A DNA stretch of 64,000 nt from Chitinophaga parva (GCF_003071345.1 NZ_QCYK01000002.1:1798001-1862000); one strand, 5' to 3'. Positions 9,350 through 17,953 are shown, counted from the first letter of the stretch. Program-made: numbers and translations. Notes: generated from the letters alone by a model not told the origin.

Positions 9350-10282
9350 TTAGTTTTCTACCAGCACGGCTTCAGATGCTTGCTTGCCGGAGGCTTGTTT
9401 TTGCTGGTCTTTTATTTTGTTGCTATCCAGCACTTTCTTGGGTACCTCGCGGATGTCCCAGATAATGCCAAAGAAGCCCAGGGTGCGGAGGACGTAGTAA
9501 GTGATGTCAAACTCCCACCAGTAGAAGCCCTGGCGTGCGGCGCTCTGGTAGTAGTGGTGGTTGTTGTGCCAGCCTTCGCCCAGGGTGATCAGCGCCAGGA
9601 TAGGGCTGTTCTTGCTGTAGTCGCCGGTGATATAGCGGGGGCGGCCCCATTTGTGCATCAGGGAGTTGATGGTGAAGGTGCCATGGTACAGGATGATGGT
9701 GCTCAGGAAGAAGCCGATCAGCAGGGTGCTGAAGCCGGCGTGCCAGGCAAAGAAACTGCCTCCGTTTACCTTGTTACCTACAAAGTAACAGGCTACTGCC
9801 AGCACTACTGCGGGTACCATGTGCCACTTGTTCAGCCACACCAGTTCACGGTTCTTGAAGTCCTTGATCAGGTCAAAGCGGGTTTGCTTGTGCTCGGGGC
9901 CCATGATCCAGCCGATGTGGGCGTACCAGAAGCCATACACGTTGGCGGAGTGGGGATCTTCCGGGGTATCGCTGTGTTTGTGGTGGATGCGGTGATTGGA
10001 TGCCCACCACAGGGCACCTTTCTGCAGGCTGCTCTGTGCGCCGCCGGCCAGGATGAATTGGAAGAATCGCGAGGTCTTAAACGTGCGATGCGAGAAATAT
10101 CGGTGATAGCCACCTGTTACAAAGAACATGCGGACTACATACAAAGATGCACACAGGATCCAGTCAAAGGCAGTGACGTGGGTAAAGAAAGCCAGCAGTG
10201 GCAGGGCGTGTATACCAAGAAAATCTATCTGGTGCAGCCAGATCGGTGGTTTCCGGTCTTGTTTAACCATGTTGTTGTTCAT
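9350..10282 (-). CDS. Acyl-CoA (delta-9 type) fatty-acid desaturase
   Basis: The membrane di-iron desaturase has all three histidine clusters: HRYFSH, HRIHHKH and HNNHH (in GEGWHNNHHYYQ). Four hydrophobic segments flank them in the usual pattern. The start MNNNMVKQ at 10282 gives 310 residues, the normal size. A longer reading from 10330 is open, but it would put residues ahead of the conserved N-terminus. The enzyme introduces a cis double bond into acyl chains in the inner membrane, which adjusts membrane fluidity. It stands alone between its own -7 box and a terminator. Confidence 0.95.
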   Translation of the reverse strand: MNNNMVKQDRKPPIWLHQIDFLGIHALPLLAFFTHVTAFDWILCASLYVVRMFFVTGGYHRYFSHRTFKTSRFFQFILAGGAQSSLQKGALWWASNHRIHHKHSDTPEDPHSANVYGFWYAHIGWIMGPEHKQTRFDLIKDFKNRELVWLNKWHMVPAVVLAVACYFVGNKVNGGSFFAWHAGFSTLLIGFFLSTIILYHGTFTINSLMHKWGRPRYITGDYSKNSPILALITLGEGWHNNHHYYQSAARQGFYWWEFDITYYVLRTLGFFGIIWDIREVPKKVLDSNKIKDQQKQASGKQASEAVLVEN

Positions 10283-10343
10283 GCGACAAAAATAAAATTT
10301 ACTAAGAACGCTCCAGATGATAATTGTCATCCGGATAATTGAG

Positions 10344-10351
10344 CAAAGATA
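10344..10351 (-). promoter_or_regulatory. -7 promoter box TATCTTTG of the desaturase gene
   Basis: An exact TAnnTTTG match on the minus strand, 61 bp upstream of the ATG at 10282. No good -33 TTG is seen at the expected distance, so the call rests on one box. Confidence 0.4.
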
Positions 10352-10587
10352 GCCGAATGATACTATAACTACAGCATTTCAGGGAACCCAGGCCATTTTT
10401 AACGAAAATACAACGGGTGGCAGCACTGCCTTTTGCCGCCCCCGCCGGTCCTGAAACCGCCTGCCAGCGGGGATTGGGACCGGTCACGTGCTACGGCTGG
10501 CGCCGCCACCGGCATCAATAGATAAAATGAGGTATCAATTAAAATGATAGTTCAGGGACAAAATCATACGCGGCGGTCTTACAAATA

Positions 10588-10619
10588 AAAAAGCGCCACC
10601 ATAGGAGGCGACGCTTTTT
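10588..10619 (-). terminator. Terminator after the transthyretin-like domain gene
   Basis: AAAAAGCG (10588-10595) pairs with CGCTTTTT (10612-10619), with an inner CC/GG extension. The A- and T-tracts on both sides make it work in either direction. It follows the stop at 10657 by about 40 bp. Confidence 0.8.
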
Positions 10620-10656
10620 GTTCCTGAAAATGTATCACAATTATACAAGCCGTTTA

Positions 10657-12495
10657 TCAGATCGCTGGCTTTTTACAGAACGCAATGTGGTCGGAAATGT
10701 AAGCGCCTGTCCATCGGCCGGAGCCTGCAGTAAGGCGGAGCGATACGTTGAGCCACACAATGTAGGCGCAGGGCTGCATACCACTGGTATCAAACAGCTG
10801 GCTGCCGCTGATCTGGGACACCCCGGACACCGCCGGCGTAAAAGCAGCGGGCAGTACAGGATTGCCTTCAAAGCTGATGGAGCAAGTGTCCATATGGGGA
10901 TGTGCCACGGTGTAGTTTACGTGGATAGCATCGCCAATGGTGCCACAACCGTTGCCGCCGGCGGTAGTTTCCTGGATCTCCAGGAGGCCTGCGCCTACGG
11001 CGGTCACATCGCCGGTGTAGTTCCAGCTGGGATGGCGGCGCTGCAGGTAGGTCACGTTGGAGACTACGATCTTATTCAGTGTATCTGTGCTGGAAAGCGT
11101 GCTGGCATTGAGTTCCCGGCTTTCAAAGGTGATCCTGAAAGTGTGCACGGCGCCAATGGCGCTGCCGGGCACCGGGTTGCCGGCTATCACCGGTGAGGGT
11201 GTGGCAATATTGAAGTCTTCATGTGCCTGGGTGCCACCTGCATTCAGGGCCAGGGCGGCGGTATTGAGCCAGCCCAGTAAGCCGCTGGGGGAGAAGAGGC
11301 CACCGCTGTTGAGGTTATTGCCCCTCGGCACGGTGATCCAGCCTTCGGGGTCCAGGGCGGGGTTGATCACCACGTCCGTCTCGTCAAACGGGGGCGGGGG
11401 CGTAGGCTGGTGGTAGGTTACCATCTGGCCAATCACGAAGGCGGGCATGGCTGCATTTACCTGGGTGCGGGTAAGCTCGTAGTTGGTGTCTGCATTGAAG
11501 ATGCGGAAGCGGTATTGCATGGCGTTGGTATTGCTGCCGTTGGGTAGCTTGCCGTTCAGTGCCACGGTGCCGGTAAAGGCATACAGTTCCGGCGCAATCG
11601 TATAACCGTCTGCGTTGATCTGCGTATGGATCTTGTAATCGCCTACGGCTTCCCATAATGCGGGGAAGTAGCCGCCATCTGTAGTGACAGGCGATGCGCA
11701 GAGATCTACACAGAAGCAGGGCCCGCGGTTACTACGGCTGGCACTGTGGCCTATACTGCGGTCTTCTTTTAAGAGGTAAGCATTGGTAATTGGCTCCTGC
11801 ACGGTGAAGTACAGGTCGGGGCCTGCGGGCCATTCTACATTCAGAAGGGGCGAAAGGAGGGTCTGGCTGAAATCGGCCGTGGTGTAGTCTATGCGGAAAT
11901 AGCCGTTGGAATCGGTGATGCCGGAGCCCAGGGGATCGTCCTGGATCCAGTCCACATCAAAGGCGGATACTTTTACCCCGGCAATGGGGCGGTTGTTCTT
12001 ACAGTCCATTACACGGCCGCAGATCACCCATGCATCAAACTTACTGCGGATGAGGCACCACCAGCGGGCGGGCACCACGTACACCCAGGCTGCGGTAAAG
12101 TCATTTTCCCGTTGCGCCCAGCGGGGTTGCAGGGTGGTAATGTGAAACTGCAGTTCGGGAAATTTTTTAGGACCCGGTTTGGGCCTTGGTACGTTGCCGC
12201 ACACAAAGTCAATGTCAAATGCTTCGCCGGCATACCGTTGTTTTTCACCCAGCGTGAAGCTGAAGTTGCCCTGGTCATCGGTGGTGGTTTCTGCGAGGAG
12301 GAGACTGGCTTTTGCGTTCAGTTCCCCGTCACTTACCTGGTGGAAGGTTTCTTTGGGAGCGGCCACTGCGGCGGCCACCACTTCAGTGGACAGTGTGGCG
12401 GTGCGGTACAGGCGTATCTTTACGCCGGCCAGTACTTCGGTGCAATATTTATCGCACAGGAGGGCTTTCAGATTACCATTAAATAGATAGCTCAT
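10657..12495 (-). CDS. Orphan protein with carboxypeptidase-regulatory/transthyretin-like domains
   Basis: The product has 612 residues with no signal peptide and no membrane segment. Two beta-sandwich domains of the carboxypeptidase-regulatory (transthyretin-like) kind are visible. One covers about 1-90 (LAGVKIRLYRT ... TTDDQGNFSFTLG) and the other about 155-235 (VICGRVMDCKNNRPIAGVKV ... ITDSNGYFRIDY). The rest, rich in aromatic residues and Cys (CFCVDLC), has no family I recognise. The lack of a secretion signal is odd for such domains, which usually work outside the cell. It has its own promoter about 370 bp upstream and its own terminator. No function is assigned. Confidence 0.75.
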   Translation of the reverse strand: MSYLFNGNLKALLCDKYCTEVLAGVKIRLYRTATLSTEVVAAAVAAPKETFHQVSDGELNAKASLLLAETTTDDQGNFSFTLGEKQRYAGEAFDIDFVCGNVPRPKPGPKKFPELQFHITTLQPRWAQRENDFTAAWVYVVPARWWCLIRSKFDAWVICGRVMDCKNNRPIAGVKVSAFDVDWIQDDPLGSGITDSNGYFRIDYTTADFSQTLLSPLLNVEWPAGPDLYFTVQEPITNAYLLKEDRSIGHSASRSNRGPCFCVDLCASPVTTDGGYFPALWEAVGDYKIHTQINADGYTIAPELYAFTGTVALNGKLPNGSNTNAMQYRFRIFNADTNYELTRTQVNAAMPAFVIGQMVTYHQPTPPPPFDETDVVINPALDPEGWITVPRGNNLNSGGLFSPSGLLGWLNTAALALNAGGTQAHEDFNIATPSPVIAGNPVPGSAIGAVHTFRITFESRELNASTLSSTDTLNKIVVSNVTYLQRRHPSWNYTGDVTAVGAGLLEIQETTAGGNGCGTIGDAIHVNYTVAHPHMDTCSISFEGNPVLPAAFTPAVSGVSQISGSQLFDTSGMQPCAYIVWLNVSLRLTAGSGRWTGAYISDHIAFCKKPAI

Positions 12496-12505
12496 TGTTT
12501 AACTT

Positions 12506-12680
12506 TTTTGGGGTGATGTGTAAAATGTAGCGATGCTGGGGTGATGTTAAGATGTAATGGTTTGGGGGTGATGCATAAAATGTAATGGTTTTTTGAGGTG
12601 ATGCATAAAATGCAAACGGTTTTTTGAGGCGACGTGCAAACGGTTTTTTGAGGCGATGCGTAAAAATGTGGCAGTGCTTT
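12506..12680. repeat. Degenerate tandem repeats of about 24-32 bp in the gene leader
   Basis: About six imperfect copies of a unit built around GGTGATGCATAAAATGTAATG follow one another, with the recurring junction GGTTTTTTGAGG. Units vary from about 24 to 32 bp. The array lies between a promoter at 12865-12895 and the ATG at 12495, so it is probably transcribed as part of a ~360-nt leader. Confidence 0.75.
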
Positions 12681-12864
12681 TTGGAGAGGAGTGTTTTAAT
12701 GAGAGCCGCTACAGGAGCAGATCTCCTTTGGTGCAGCTGCCCATGCGGGTACATGCAATCCTGTCCGATCTGCATGCCGCGCCGCGCAACTGCACGTCCG
12801 GAAATTTTTGGGGGTACAATTCAAGTGGTGTATCCGGTTTACGGTATCTTCTAACAATCTGATG

Positions 12865-12895
12865 CAAAAGTAGGCGCGGCATGTTCTGCAGACAA
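12865..12895 (-). promoter_or_regulatory. Promoter of the transthyretin-like domain gene
   Basis: On the minus strand TTG (12893-12895), 20 bp, then TACTTTTG (12865-12872) matches TTG-N17-23-TAnnTTTG. A second box, TAGATTTG at 12899-12906, lacks a partner. Transcription would begin near 12858 and include the tandem repeats. Confidence 0.55.
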
Positions 12896-13010
12896 GCGCA
12901 AATCTACTGCAATTCCAGAATACGGATTTCTACGGAAGTGGCAGCTTAGCCCGGATAAGTGGCGGGGATCAGTGGATGGAATACGGTGAGGGGAGGATAG
13001 GTGTATATTT

Positions 13011-13200
13011 TTTCGTAACTTTAAAATTCACCAAAGAAAAGGAGGTATTCATGCAATCTACAGATATGTCATGGAAACTTCCGGTCCATGTTGCCTGAAG
13101 CAACAAGTAAGGCAGCGCCGGGACCGGGTTGTCCATCCAAGTAATCTGCTGGCAAGTTGGCCAGACTGCCGCCGGGCTTCATGCGCCGGCGGCTTTTTTA
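13011..13200 (+). ncRNA. Candidate structured small RNA with intrinsic terminator
   Basis: No gene follows on this strand, yet the segment is built like a transcript. A promoter-like TAACTTTA is seen near 13015. A hairpin has outer stem CCGGTCC (13081-13087) with GGACCGG (13121-13127), enclosing GTTGC/GCAAC (13090-13094, 13100-13104). A second hairpin is CTGGC/GCCAG (13149-13153, 13160-13164). A strong terminator follows: GCCGCCGG (13168-13175), CCGGCGGC (13186-13193) and six T. A GGAGG at 13041-13045 precedes a 15-codon open frame (13051-13098) that ends inside the first hairpin, so it could also encode a micro-peptide. It does not match SRP, 6S, tmRNA or RNase P RNA as I know them. Confidence 0.5.
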
Positions 13201-13212
13201 TTCATAGGCGTC

Positions 13213-13893
13213 TTATTTCACCTGTAGCGCCGCATTATCAGGCTCCCGCTGTTTATTGAACACTGCATTTAGTACCCCGTATACCACCGTTGCCACTATT
13301 ACCCAGCCAAGTACCCGCAATGATTCAGCGCGTACGGTGCCGAGCAGCCAGGCATATACCAGCATGCTGGCGCCCAGGCCGGCGCCCGCCAGGGCCAGGC
13401 CCCATTTTACCAGCTCCATCAATTGGTAGGCTTTGTGTTCCAGCCTGGAAATGGCCGGGCCCCTGCGGCGTATTTTGCGCAGCAGGTAAAAATTTTCAAT
13501 GATATCGCACAGCCAGGAGATAAATTGTCCCATGGATAAAAAGGTAAAGAGCGCAAAGCCCCATCCATGCTGGGTCCTGGACACTTCATGGCAAAGGATG
13601 TGGATGCTGAGGTATACGCCGGGCATGTAGAGGAAGTCGGTGTAGAGCTGTCCTTTCAGCGCGCGCAGGGAGCGGGTGCGCATCGGTTCCGGCAGGGCGT
13701 AGATACCTTGTATAAGGTTGGGCAATTCTTTATTGGATGCGGGAAACTCCAGCTGGAAAATGCTGAACTGGCGCAGCACCACGTCCAGCGTATAGAAGTT
13801 GCGGGCCTGGTGGTTCATGATCAGCATGGACACCAGCATGATGCTCCATGTAATGAAAAATAACATCCAGGGGTGTGCGTGCATGTATTCCAT
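13213..13893 (-). CDS. Small multi-pass membrane protein of unknown function
   Basis: Starting at the ATG at 13893 (a TTG two codons upstream is also open), the protein has 226 residues with about four hydrophobic segments. They lie near residues 8-26, 90-125, 160-185 and 195-215. Between the first two is a soluble stretch with LPEPMRTRSLRALKGQLYTD. I recognise no family. It begins 12 bp after the patatin gene, so the two are surely one transcript, and it may help place or regulate that lipase at the membrane (inference). Confidence 0.75.
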   Translation of the reverse strand: MEYMHAHPWMLFFITWSIMLVSMLIMNHQARNFYTLDVVLRQFSIFQLEFPASNKELPNLIQGIYALPEPMRTRSLRALKGQLYTDFLYMPGVYLSIHILCHEVSRTQHGWGFALFTFLSMGQFISWLCDIIENFYLLRKIRRRGPAISRLEHKAYQLMELVKWGLALAGAGLGASMLVYAWLLGTVRAESLRVLGWVIVATVVYGVLNAVFNKQREPDNAALQVK

Positions 13894-13905
13894 GTGCAAA
13901 ACGGT

Positions 13906-15369
13906 TTAAGATAATTGCTTGCGGGCTGCCACCTGCGTCTGTTTGTAATCTTCCCATTTAAAATCGGCCAGGAAGCGCTGCGCAGCCTGTGCGCCGCAGA
14001 TAAACATATCTACCTTGTCCTGGTTGTCCAGGAAAAAATTCAACCACTTGAAACGCTGCAGCGGAATGCTGCCCACGCCGGCCTGGTACATGCTGTTCTT
14101 GATCAGGAAGTCCTTGTCATAATAAAAACGGATGGTATTGAACACGCGGCCCAGGTAACCGCCCCCGGTCCAGAAATAAGGGTTCTTTGTTTTATCATTC
14201 GGGTTACTGTCGTCCAGGTCTATGCCAAAGGTGGGCAGGCGGGGCTGGGCCAGGGCCGGGTTGTAAAACAGGTTCATGGGAAAGTTGGACAGCACGCCGC
14301 CATCCACGAAACGCGCGGTGCCAGGCGGGTCTTTTTCAAAGAAGGTATCGGCCCATGCTTTCACGATCTCAGGCCGGGTACAATCAATATCGGGGATCAT
14401 GTACGATTCAAAGAACACGGGAATGGACATGGACGCACGCACAAATCCCGCGGGGTGAATGGGCTTGTCGCCGGGGGCGCGGAACAGGTTGTACATGGCG
14501 GGAAACTGGATCTTGTTTTGTGTAACCAGTTCCGCGGTGATGAAGGTCACATCCCCGTCCAGGTTTTCCAGGGTCTGCGGTGCATTTTCCCGTACGCGCA
14601 GGCTGGCGGGGCGTTTACGAGCTTTGGTGGTAAGGTCTTCCACGGTGTGGATGCCATTGGCCTCGAAGATCTTTTTGATCCAGTCATAAAAGGTGTCGCC
14701 GGGGTTAATGCCAAAGCCGGCATTCTTTAGCCGGGATAGCAGGCTTCCTACCCAACCGGAAAAAACACAGATGGCCACGAAGCCTAACGCTGTGAGCCCA
14801 AATGCAGTTTGTGTGATCACGGCCAGCGCCGGATGCTGGTGCTGCAGGCCAAAAAAAACAAAACAAAGTAACGGCAGCAGCACCAGCATGGAGCCAATGA
14901 TGATGGCCCACCGCAGCATGATCCGGTTAAAATTTTCGTGGGTGATAAAGTTGCGGATCAGCCAGCGGGCTGCCGGGTGGCCGTCTACAAAACTGAAAAA
15001 ATCCAGGTCACACAGGATCTGGATCACGGCTTCTGATTTGGCATCCTCTTTTTCTTTAAGAATGGTCATCAGCGAGGTATTGATGGCGCCTGCGCTGGTG
15101 CCGGCCAGCTTCAGGAAGCGGATGCCTGCCTGCTCCAGCACATAGGTGTAGCCTACCAGGGCAATGCCCAGCACGCCCCCGCCTTTCTGTACCAGGTTCA
15201 CGTATTGGTGGCCTGCATCATCTATTACATCAGATACAATTTTGGGCTGGGTACCTTTGAAATCGGCCAGGACTTTGGCCACTGCCTCCCTCACTTCCGG
15301 CTGTGCCGTAAAGTCTTCCGGGGTAAGGGTAGTGGTCCGCTTTTTCTTTTCAGGCGACAGCGCTGCCAT
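13906..15369 (-). CDS. Patatin-like phospholipase with internal membrane hairpin
   Basis: The product has 487 residues. The patatin motifs are the glycine-rich oxyanion loop GGGVLG (63-68), the nucleophile Ser92 in GTSAG (90-94), and the catalytic Asp356 in DGGVLSNFP, giving the Ser-Asp dyad. Between them two strongly hydrophobic stretches (about 155-175 and 183-206) form a putative membrane hairpin inserted into the catalytic fold. That is unusual for RssA-type patatins. The enzyme would hydrolyse acyl esters of membrane lipids. It is encoded directly before the small membrane protein. Confidence 0.9.
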   Translation of the reverse strand: MAALSPEKKKRTTTLTPEDFTAQPEVREAVAKVLADFKGTQPKIVSDVIDDAGHQYVNLVQKGGGVLGIALVGYTYVLEQAGIRFLKLAGTSAGAINTSLMTILKEKEDAKSEAVIQILCDLDFFSFVDGHPAARWLIRNFITHENFNRIMLRWAIIIGSMLVLLPLLCFVFFGLQHQHPALAVITQTAFGLTALGFVAICVFSGWVGSLLSRLKNAGFGINPGDTFYDWIKKIFEANGIHTVEDLTTKARKRPASLRVRENAPQTLENLDGDVTFITAELVTQNKIQFPAMYNLFRAPGDKPIHPAGFVRASMSIPVFFESYMIPDIDCTRPEIVKAWADTFFEKDPPGTARFVDGGVLSNFPMNLFYNPALAQPRLPTFGIDLDDSNPNDKTKNPYFWTGGGYLGRVFNTIRFYYDKDFLIKNSMYQAGVGSIPLQRFKWLNFFLDNQDKVDMFICGAQAAQRFLADFKWEDYKQTQVAARKQLS

Positions 15370-15425
15370 GTAGATGCGGTTTGAGGTTAAGACAGGAAGT
15401 TAGGCAAAGTTTTTTGATCAGCAAA

Positions 15426-16319
15426 CTAGCGGCCGGCCCTGAAAGAGAAGGCTACACCCAGTGCCATACCGCCTTCCTGGCGGCGCGCTCCATTCATTTG
15501 TGTGTAATCTACCTGCCCGGAAGTAAGGAACAATTCATCCGTGCCTTTAGCGGTATTCCAGTAGGCGTAATCTCCTTTAAGGAAAATGCGGAGTAGCGGG
15601 CAAAGCTTGTAATCCAGCCGCAGCGAGGGCTTCAGGGCATAGCCATTGGCCTTATGCGAAAAACTTCTCGGGTGCTGGAACTGGGTGATCAGGTTCCAGT
15701 TGGCATCTGCCGTGTAGTGCAGCTGATAGTAATACAAAGAAGGGGTAAGATCAAAATGTTTGCCCAGTATAAATATAGCTTCAACGCCGGTGAGCAGGCC
15801 TTGCCATTTTGCGTTGTAGGTGCTGCGCAGGTCAGCAGGGTCAGATGCCCGTTTGGGCAATACATACAGGTTTTGCTTATTGAGCACATACCCCAGCATG
15901 GGCGTGAGGCCCACTCCGCGCAAGCGAAAGGTGTAGGTGAGGGCTGCATCTGCCTGTAGCAGGTGTCCTTTATCATCCTGGAACACGCCTTCGTACACTG
16001 GCTGCCGGCGGTTATCCGCGCCGTAATCGGTATCGGTCACATCGCCAGACTGGATGAAGGATTCATTGTAGTTAAGGCGCACGCCCCATTGTTTGTACTG
16101 GTAGTCAATGCCTGCCTGCACGTTGGCGCACTGCAGATTTTTCCAGATCAGTTCCGAATAGATGTTCGGATTGGTACCGTTGCTGTTGCCTGCAATGGAC
16201 CAGCGGGAGTTTGCTGCCTGGTAGCCGGGGGCCACATACAAGGATAATTTTTGCTGGGCCATCAGGCTATTGGTTATACAAACGGAGATCAGTAACAACA
16301 GGCCGCGGAATCTGGGCAT
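15426..16319 (-). CDS. Omptin-like outer-membrane beta-barrel protein
   Basis: The protein has 297 residues, with a signal peptide ending in LMAQ and alternating amphipathic strands. The length and several landmarks resemble the omptin / Protochlamydia outer-membrane protein fold: SELIWKNLQ early on, SGDVTDTDYGAD where omptins have their catalytic Asp pair, and a late strand with FLKGDYAYWNTAKG. The Asp-His pair of active omptins has no clear match, because the corresponding loop reads ADANWNL. Proteolytic activity is therefore doubtful. The alternative is a generic porin-family barrel. Confidence 0.6.
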   Translation of the reverse strand: MPRFRGLLLLISVCITNSLMAQQKLSLYVAPGYQAANSRWSIAGNSNGTNPNIYSELIWKNLQCANVQAGIDYQYKQWGVRLNYNESFIQSGDVTDTDYGADNRRQPVYEGVFQDDKGHLLQADAALTYTFRLRGVGLTPMLGYVLNKQNLYVLPKRASDPADLRSTYNAKWQGLLTGVEAIFILGKHFDLTPSLYYYQLHYTADANWNLITQFQHPRSFSHKANGYALKPSLRLDYKLCPLLRIFLKGDYAYWNTAKGTDELFLTSGQVDYTQMNGARRQEGGMALGVAFSFRAGR

Positions 16320-16640
16320 ATCTGGTGAATGGGTTTTATTAAAATGGCAGTGTACCTGTTACACAATCCCATACGCATCGCAGTTAATTTATGAAAATTT
16401 TTCGCTGTCCATGCGGAAAATTTTCACCTTCCCTGCAACCCCGCAGCAGCAAGGGTTACAGCTTGAAAAGTTTTTTGCTCGATTGCGTTGAATTGCGTAT
16501 TATCGTATCCTACTACCACCTCAGTATACATAATACGCCGATTTCATAACTACCACGTTTTGACCCTTTCATTTTTCTACCCAAAAATGAAGCGATAATT
16601 CCATGTTCTTTTTAATCCATGTTTCACTAAAAAACCAGTT
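16320..16640. other. Divergent intergenic region with long inverted repeat
   Basis: It separates the minus-strand barrel gene from the plus-strand GH16 gene. The inverted repeat GAAAATTTTTCGC (16393-16405) and GCGGAAAATTTTC (16413-16425) has 13-bp arms with one mismatch and a 7-bp centre. It lies in the shared promoter region and could be an operator for either gene. No exact TAnnTTTG box with a partner was found. Confidence 0.6.
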
Positions 16641-17846
16641 ATGAAAAAAGCAATGTTAGCAGGGAGCATCCTGCTGAGCGCATTCTGTTTCGTGTCCTGC
16701 ACTAAAAACCTGGACAACAAACCCACAGACAATTCCCTTGCCGGGGAAAGCAAGCCCCGCGCCGTTACCTACACCATGGTGTGGAACGATGAATTTGATG
16801 GTACCAGCGTAAATACCAGCAACTGGAACATCGACAATGGCAACCCCGGCGTGAACAATGAGAAGGAGTACTATCAGTCTGCCAATGCCACCGTATCCGG
16901 CGGTAACCTGGTGATCACTGCCAGAAAGCAAACAGTGGGCGGCCAGCCTTACACTTCTGCCAAGCTGACCACTGCCGGCAAGTACCAGCCTACTTACGGC
17001 CGTATTGAGGCCCGCATTAAACTGCCGGGTGTACAGGGCATGTGGCCTGCATTCTGGATGCTGGGCGCCAGCATCAATAACGGCACGCCCTGGCCCGACT
17101 GTGGTGAGATCGACATTATGGAGCAGGTGAATACCAACAATACCATCCTGGGCACCATGCACTGGAATGCCGGTAGTGGCCACGTACAGTATGGCAGCAG
17201 CACTACCGCTACGGCTACAGACTGGCATGTGTATGCCGTGGAATGGGATGCTAATGGCATTCACTGGTATGTAGACGGTACCAATTATGTAAATGGTAAT
17301 ATCCAGAACAATATTAACAACACCGGTGCTTTTCATAATCCCTTCTTTATCATCCTGAACCTGGCCGTAGGTGGAGACCTGCCTGGTAACACCATTAATG
17401 ACGCCGCCCTGCCCACGCAAATGCTGGTGGACTATGTGCGCGTGTACAGCATGAGCAATTCCGGCGGCACGGTGCCCATTGGCCAGACCATCACCCTCAA
17501 GGGCAGCAATGGCTTATATGTGAGCAGTGAAAATGGCACCCAGCCCATGACGTGCAACCGCACTACTGCCCAGGCATGGGAACAATTTACCGTGGTGGAT
17601 GCCGGTGGTGGCAAAGTGGCGCTGCAAAGCATGGGTAAATATGTGAGCAGCGAGAACGGCACCCAGGCCATCACGTGCAACCGTACTACGGTGAGTGACT
17701 GGGAAAAATTCACCTGGGTGACGCAGCCGGATGGCACTATCTCTTTTATTGGCAATAACGGGAAATATATATCCAGCGAGAATGGCACCCAGGCCATGAC
17801 CTGCAACAGGGCAACCGCAGGGGCTTGGGAGGCCTTCCATTTGTAA
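16641..17846 (+). CDS. GH16 endo-glucanase lipoprotein with threefold-repeat C-terminal domain
   Basis: The product has 401 residues with a lipoprotein signal ending FVSC (Cys20). The GH16 domain spans about 45-272. Its catalytic motif GEIDIMEQ gives nucleophile Glu156, Asp158 and acid/base Glu161. The pattern fits laminarinases (beta-1,3-glucanases). Residues 282-401 hold three ~40-residue repeats, each with YVSSENGTQ, MTCNR or ITCNR, and WE.F. This forms a beta-trefoil/fascin-like domain, probably carbohydrate-binding. It is a single gene with its own terminator. Confidence 0.93.
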   Translation: MKKAMLAGSILLSAFCFVSCTKNLDNKPTDNSLAGESKPRAVTYTMVWNDEFDGTSVNTSNWNIDNGNPGVNNEKEYYQSANATVSGGNLVITARKQTVGGQPYTSAKLTTAGKYQPTYGRIEARIKLPGVQGMWPAFWMLGASINNGTPWPDCGEIDIMEQVNTNNTILGTMHWNAGSGHVQYGSSTTATATDWHVYAVEWDANGIHWYVDGTNYVNGNIQNNINNTGAFHNPFFIILNLAVGGDLPGNTINDAALPTQMLVDYVRVYSMSNSGGTVPIGQTITLKGSNGLYVSSENGTQPMTCNRTTAQAWEQFTVVDAGGGKVALQSMGKYVSSENGTQAITCNRTTVSDWEKFTWVTQPDGTISFIGNNGKYISSENGTQAMTCNRATAGAWEAFHL

Positions 17847-17882
17847 GCCCGTCCCCAATCTGTGTGTTAAGATAGCAACCAG

Positions 17883-17906
17883 ACGCCTGCGATTATTCGC
17901 GGGCGT
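17883..17906 (+). terminator. Terminator of the GH16 gene
   Basis: ACGCCTGCGA (17883-17892) pairs with TCGCGGGCGT (17897-17906) with one G-T pair and a 4-nt loop, followed by TATTGTTTGT. It sits about 36 bp after the GH16 stop. Confidence 0.7.
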
Positions 17907-17953
17907 TATTGTTTGTGTCCGGGGACAGGCCCGCGCGTGAGGGCATGCCTCGC

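Larger units (their letters stand above)
10283..10656. other. Intergenic region with inverted repeat 10445-10483
   Basis: About 370 bp with no coding region. It holds the desaturase promoter box, a nested inverted repeat and the terminator of the next minus-strand gene. In the inverted repeat CCGGTCC (10445-10451) pairs with GGACCGG (10477-10483). Inside it CCGC (10457-10460) pairs with GCGG (10467-10470). The function is unknown. Confidence 0.6.

Noticed and set aside
12479..12775. A 98-codon frame across the tandem repeats
   Set aside because: The translation only reflects the DNA repeat; kept as a possible leader, not as a gene.
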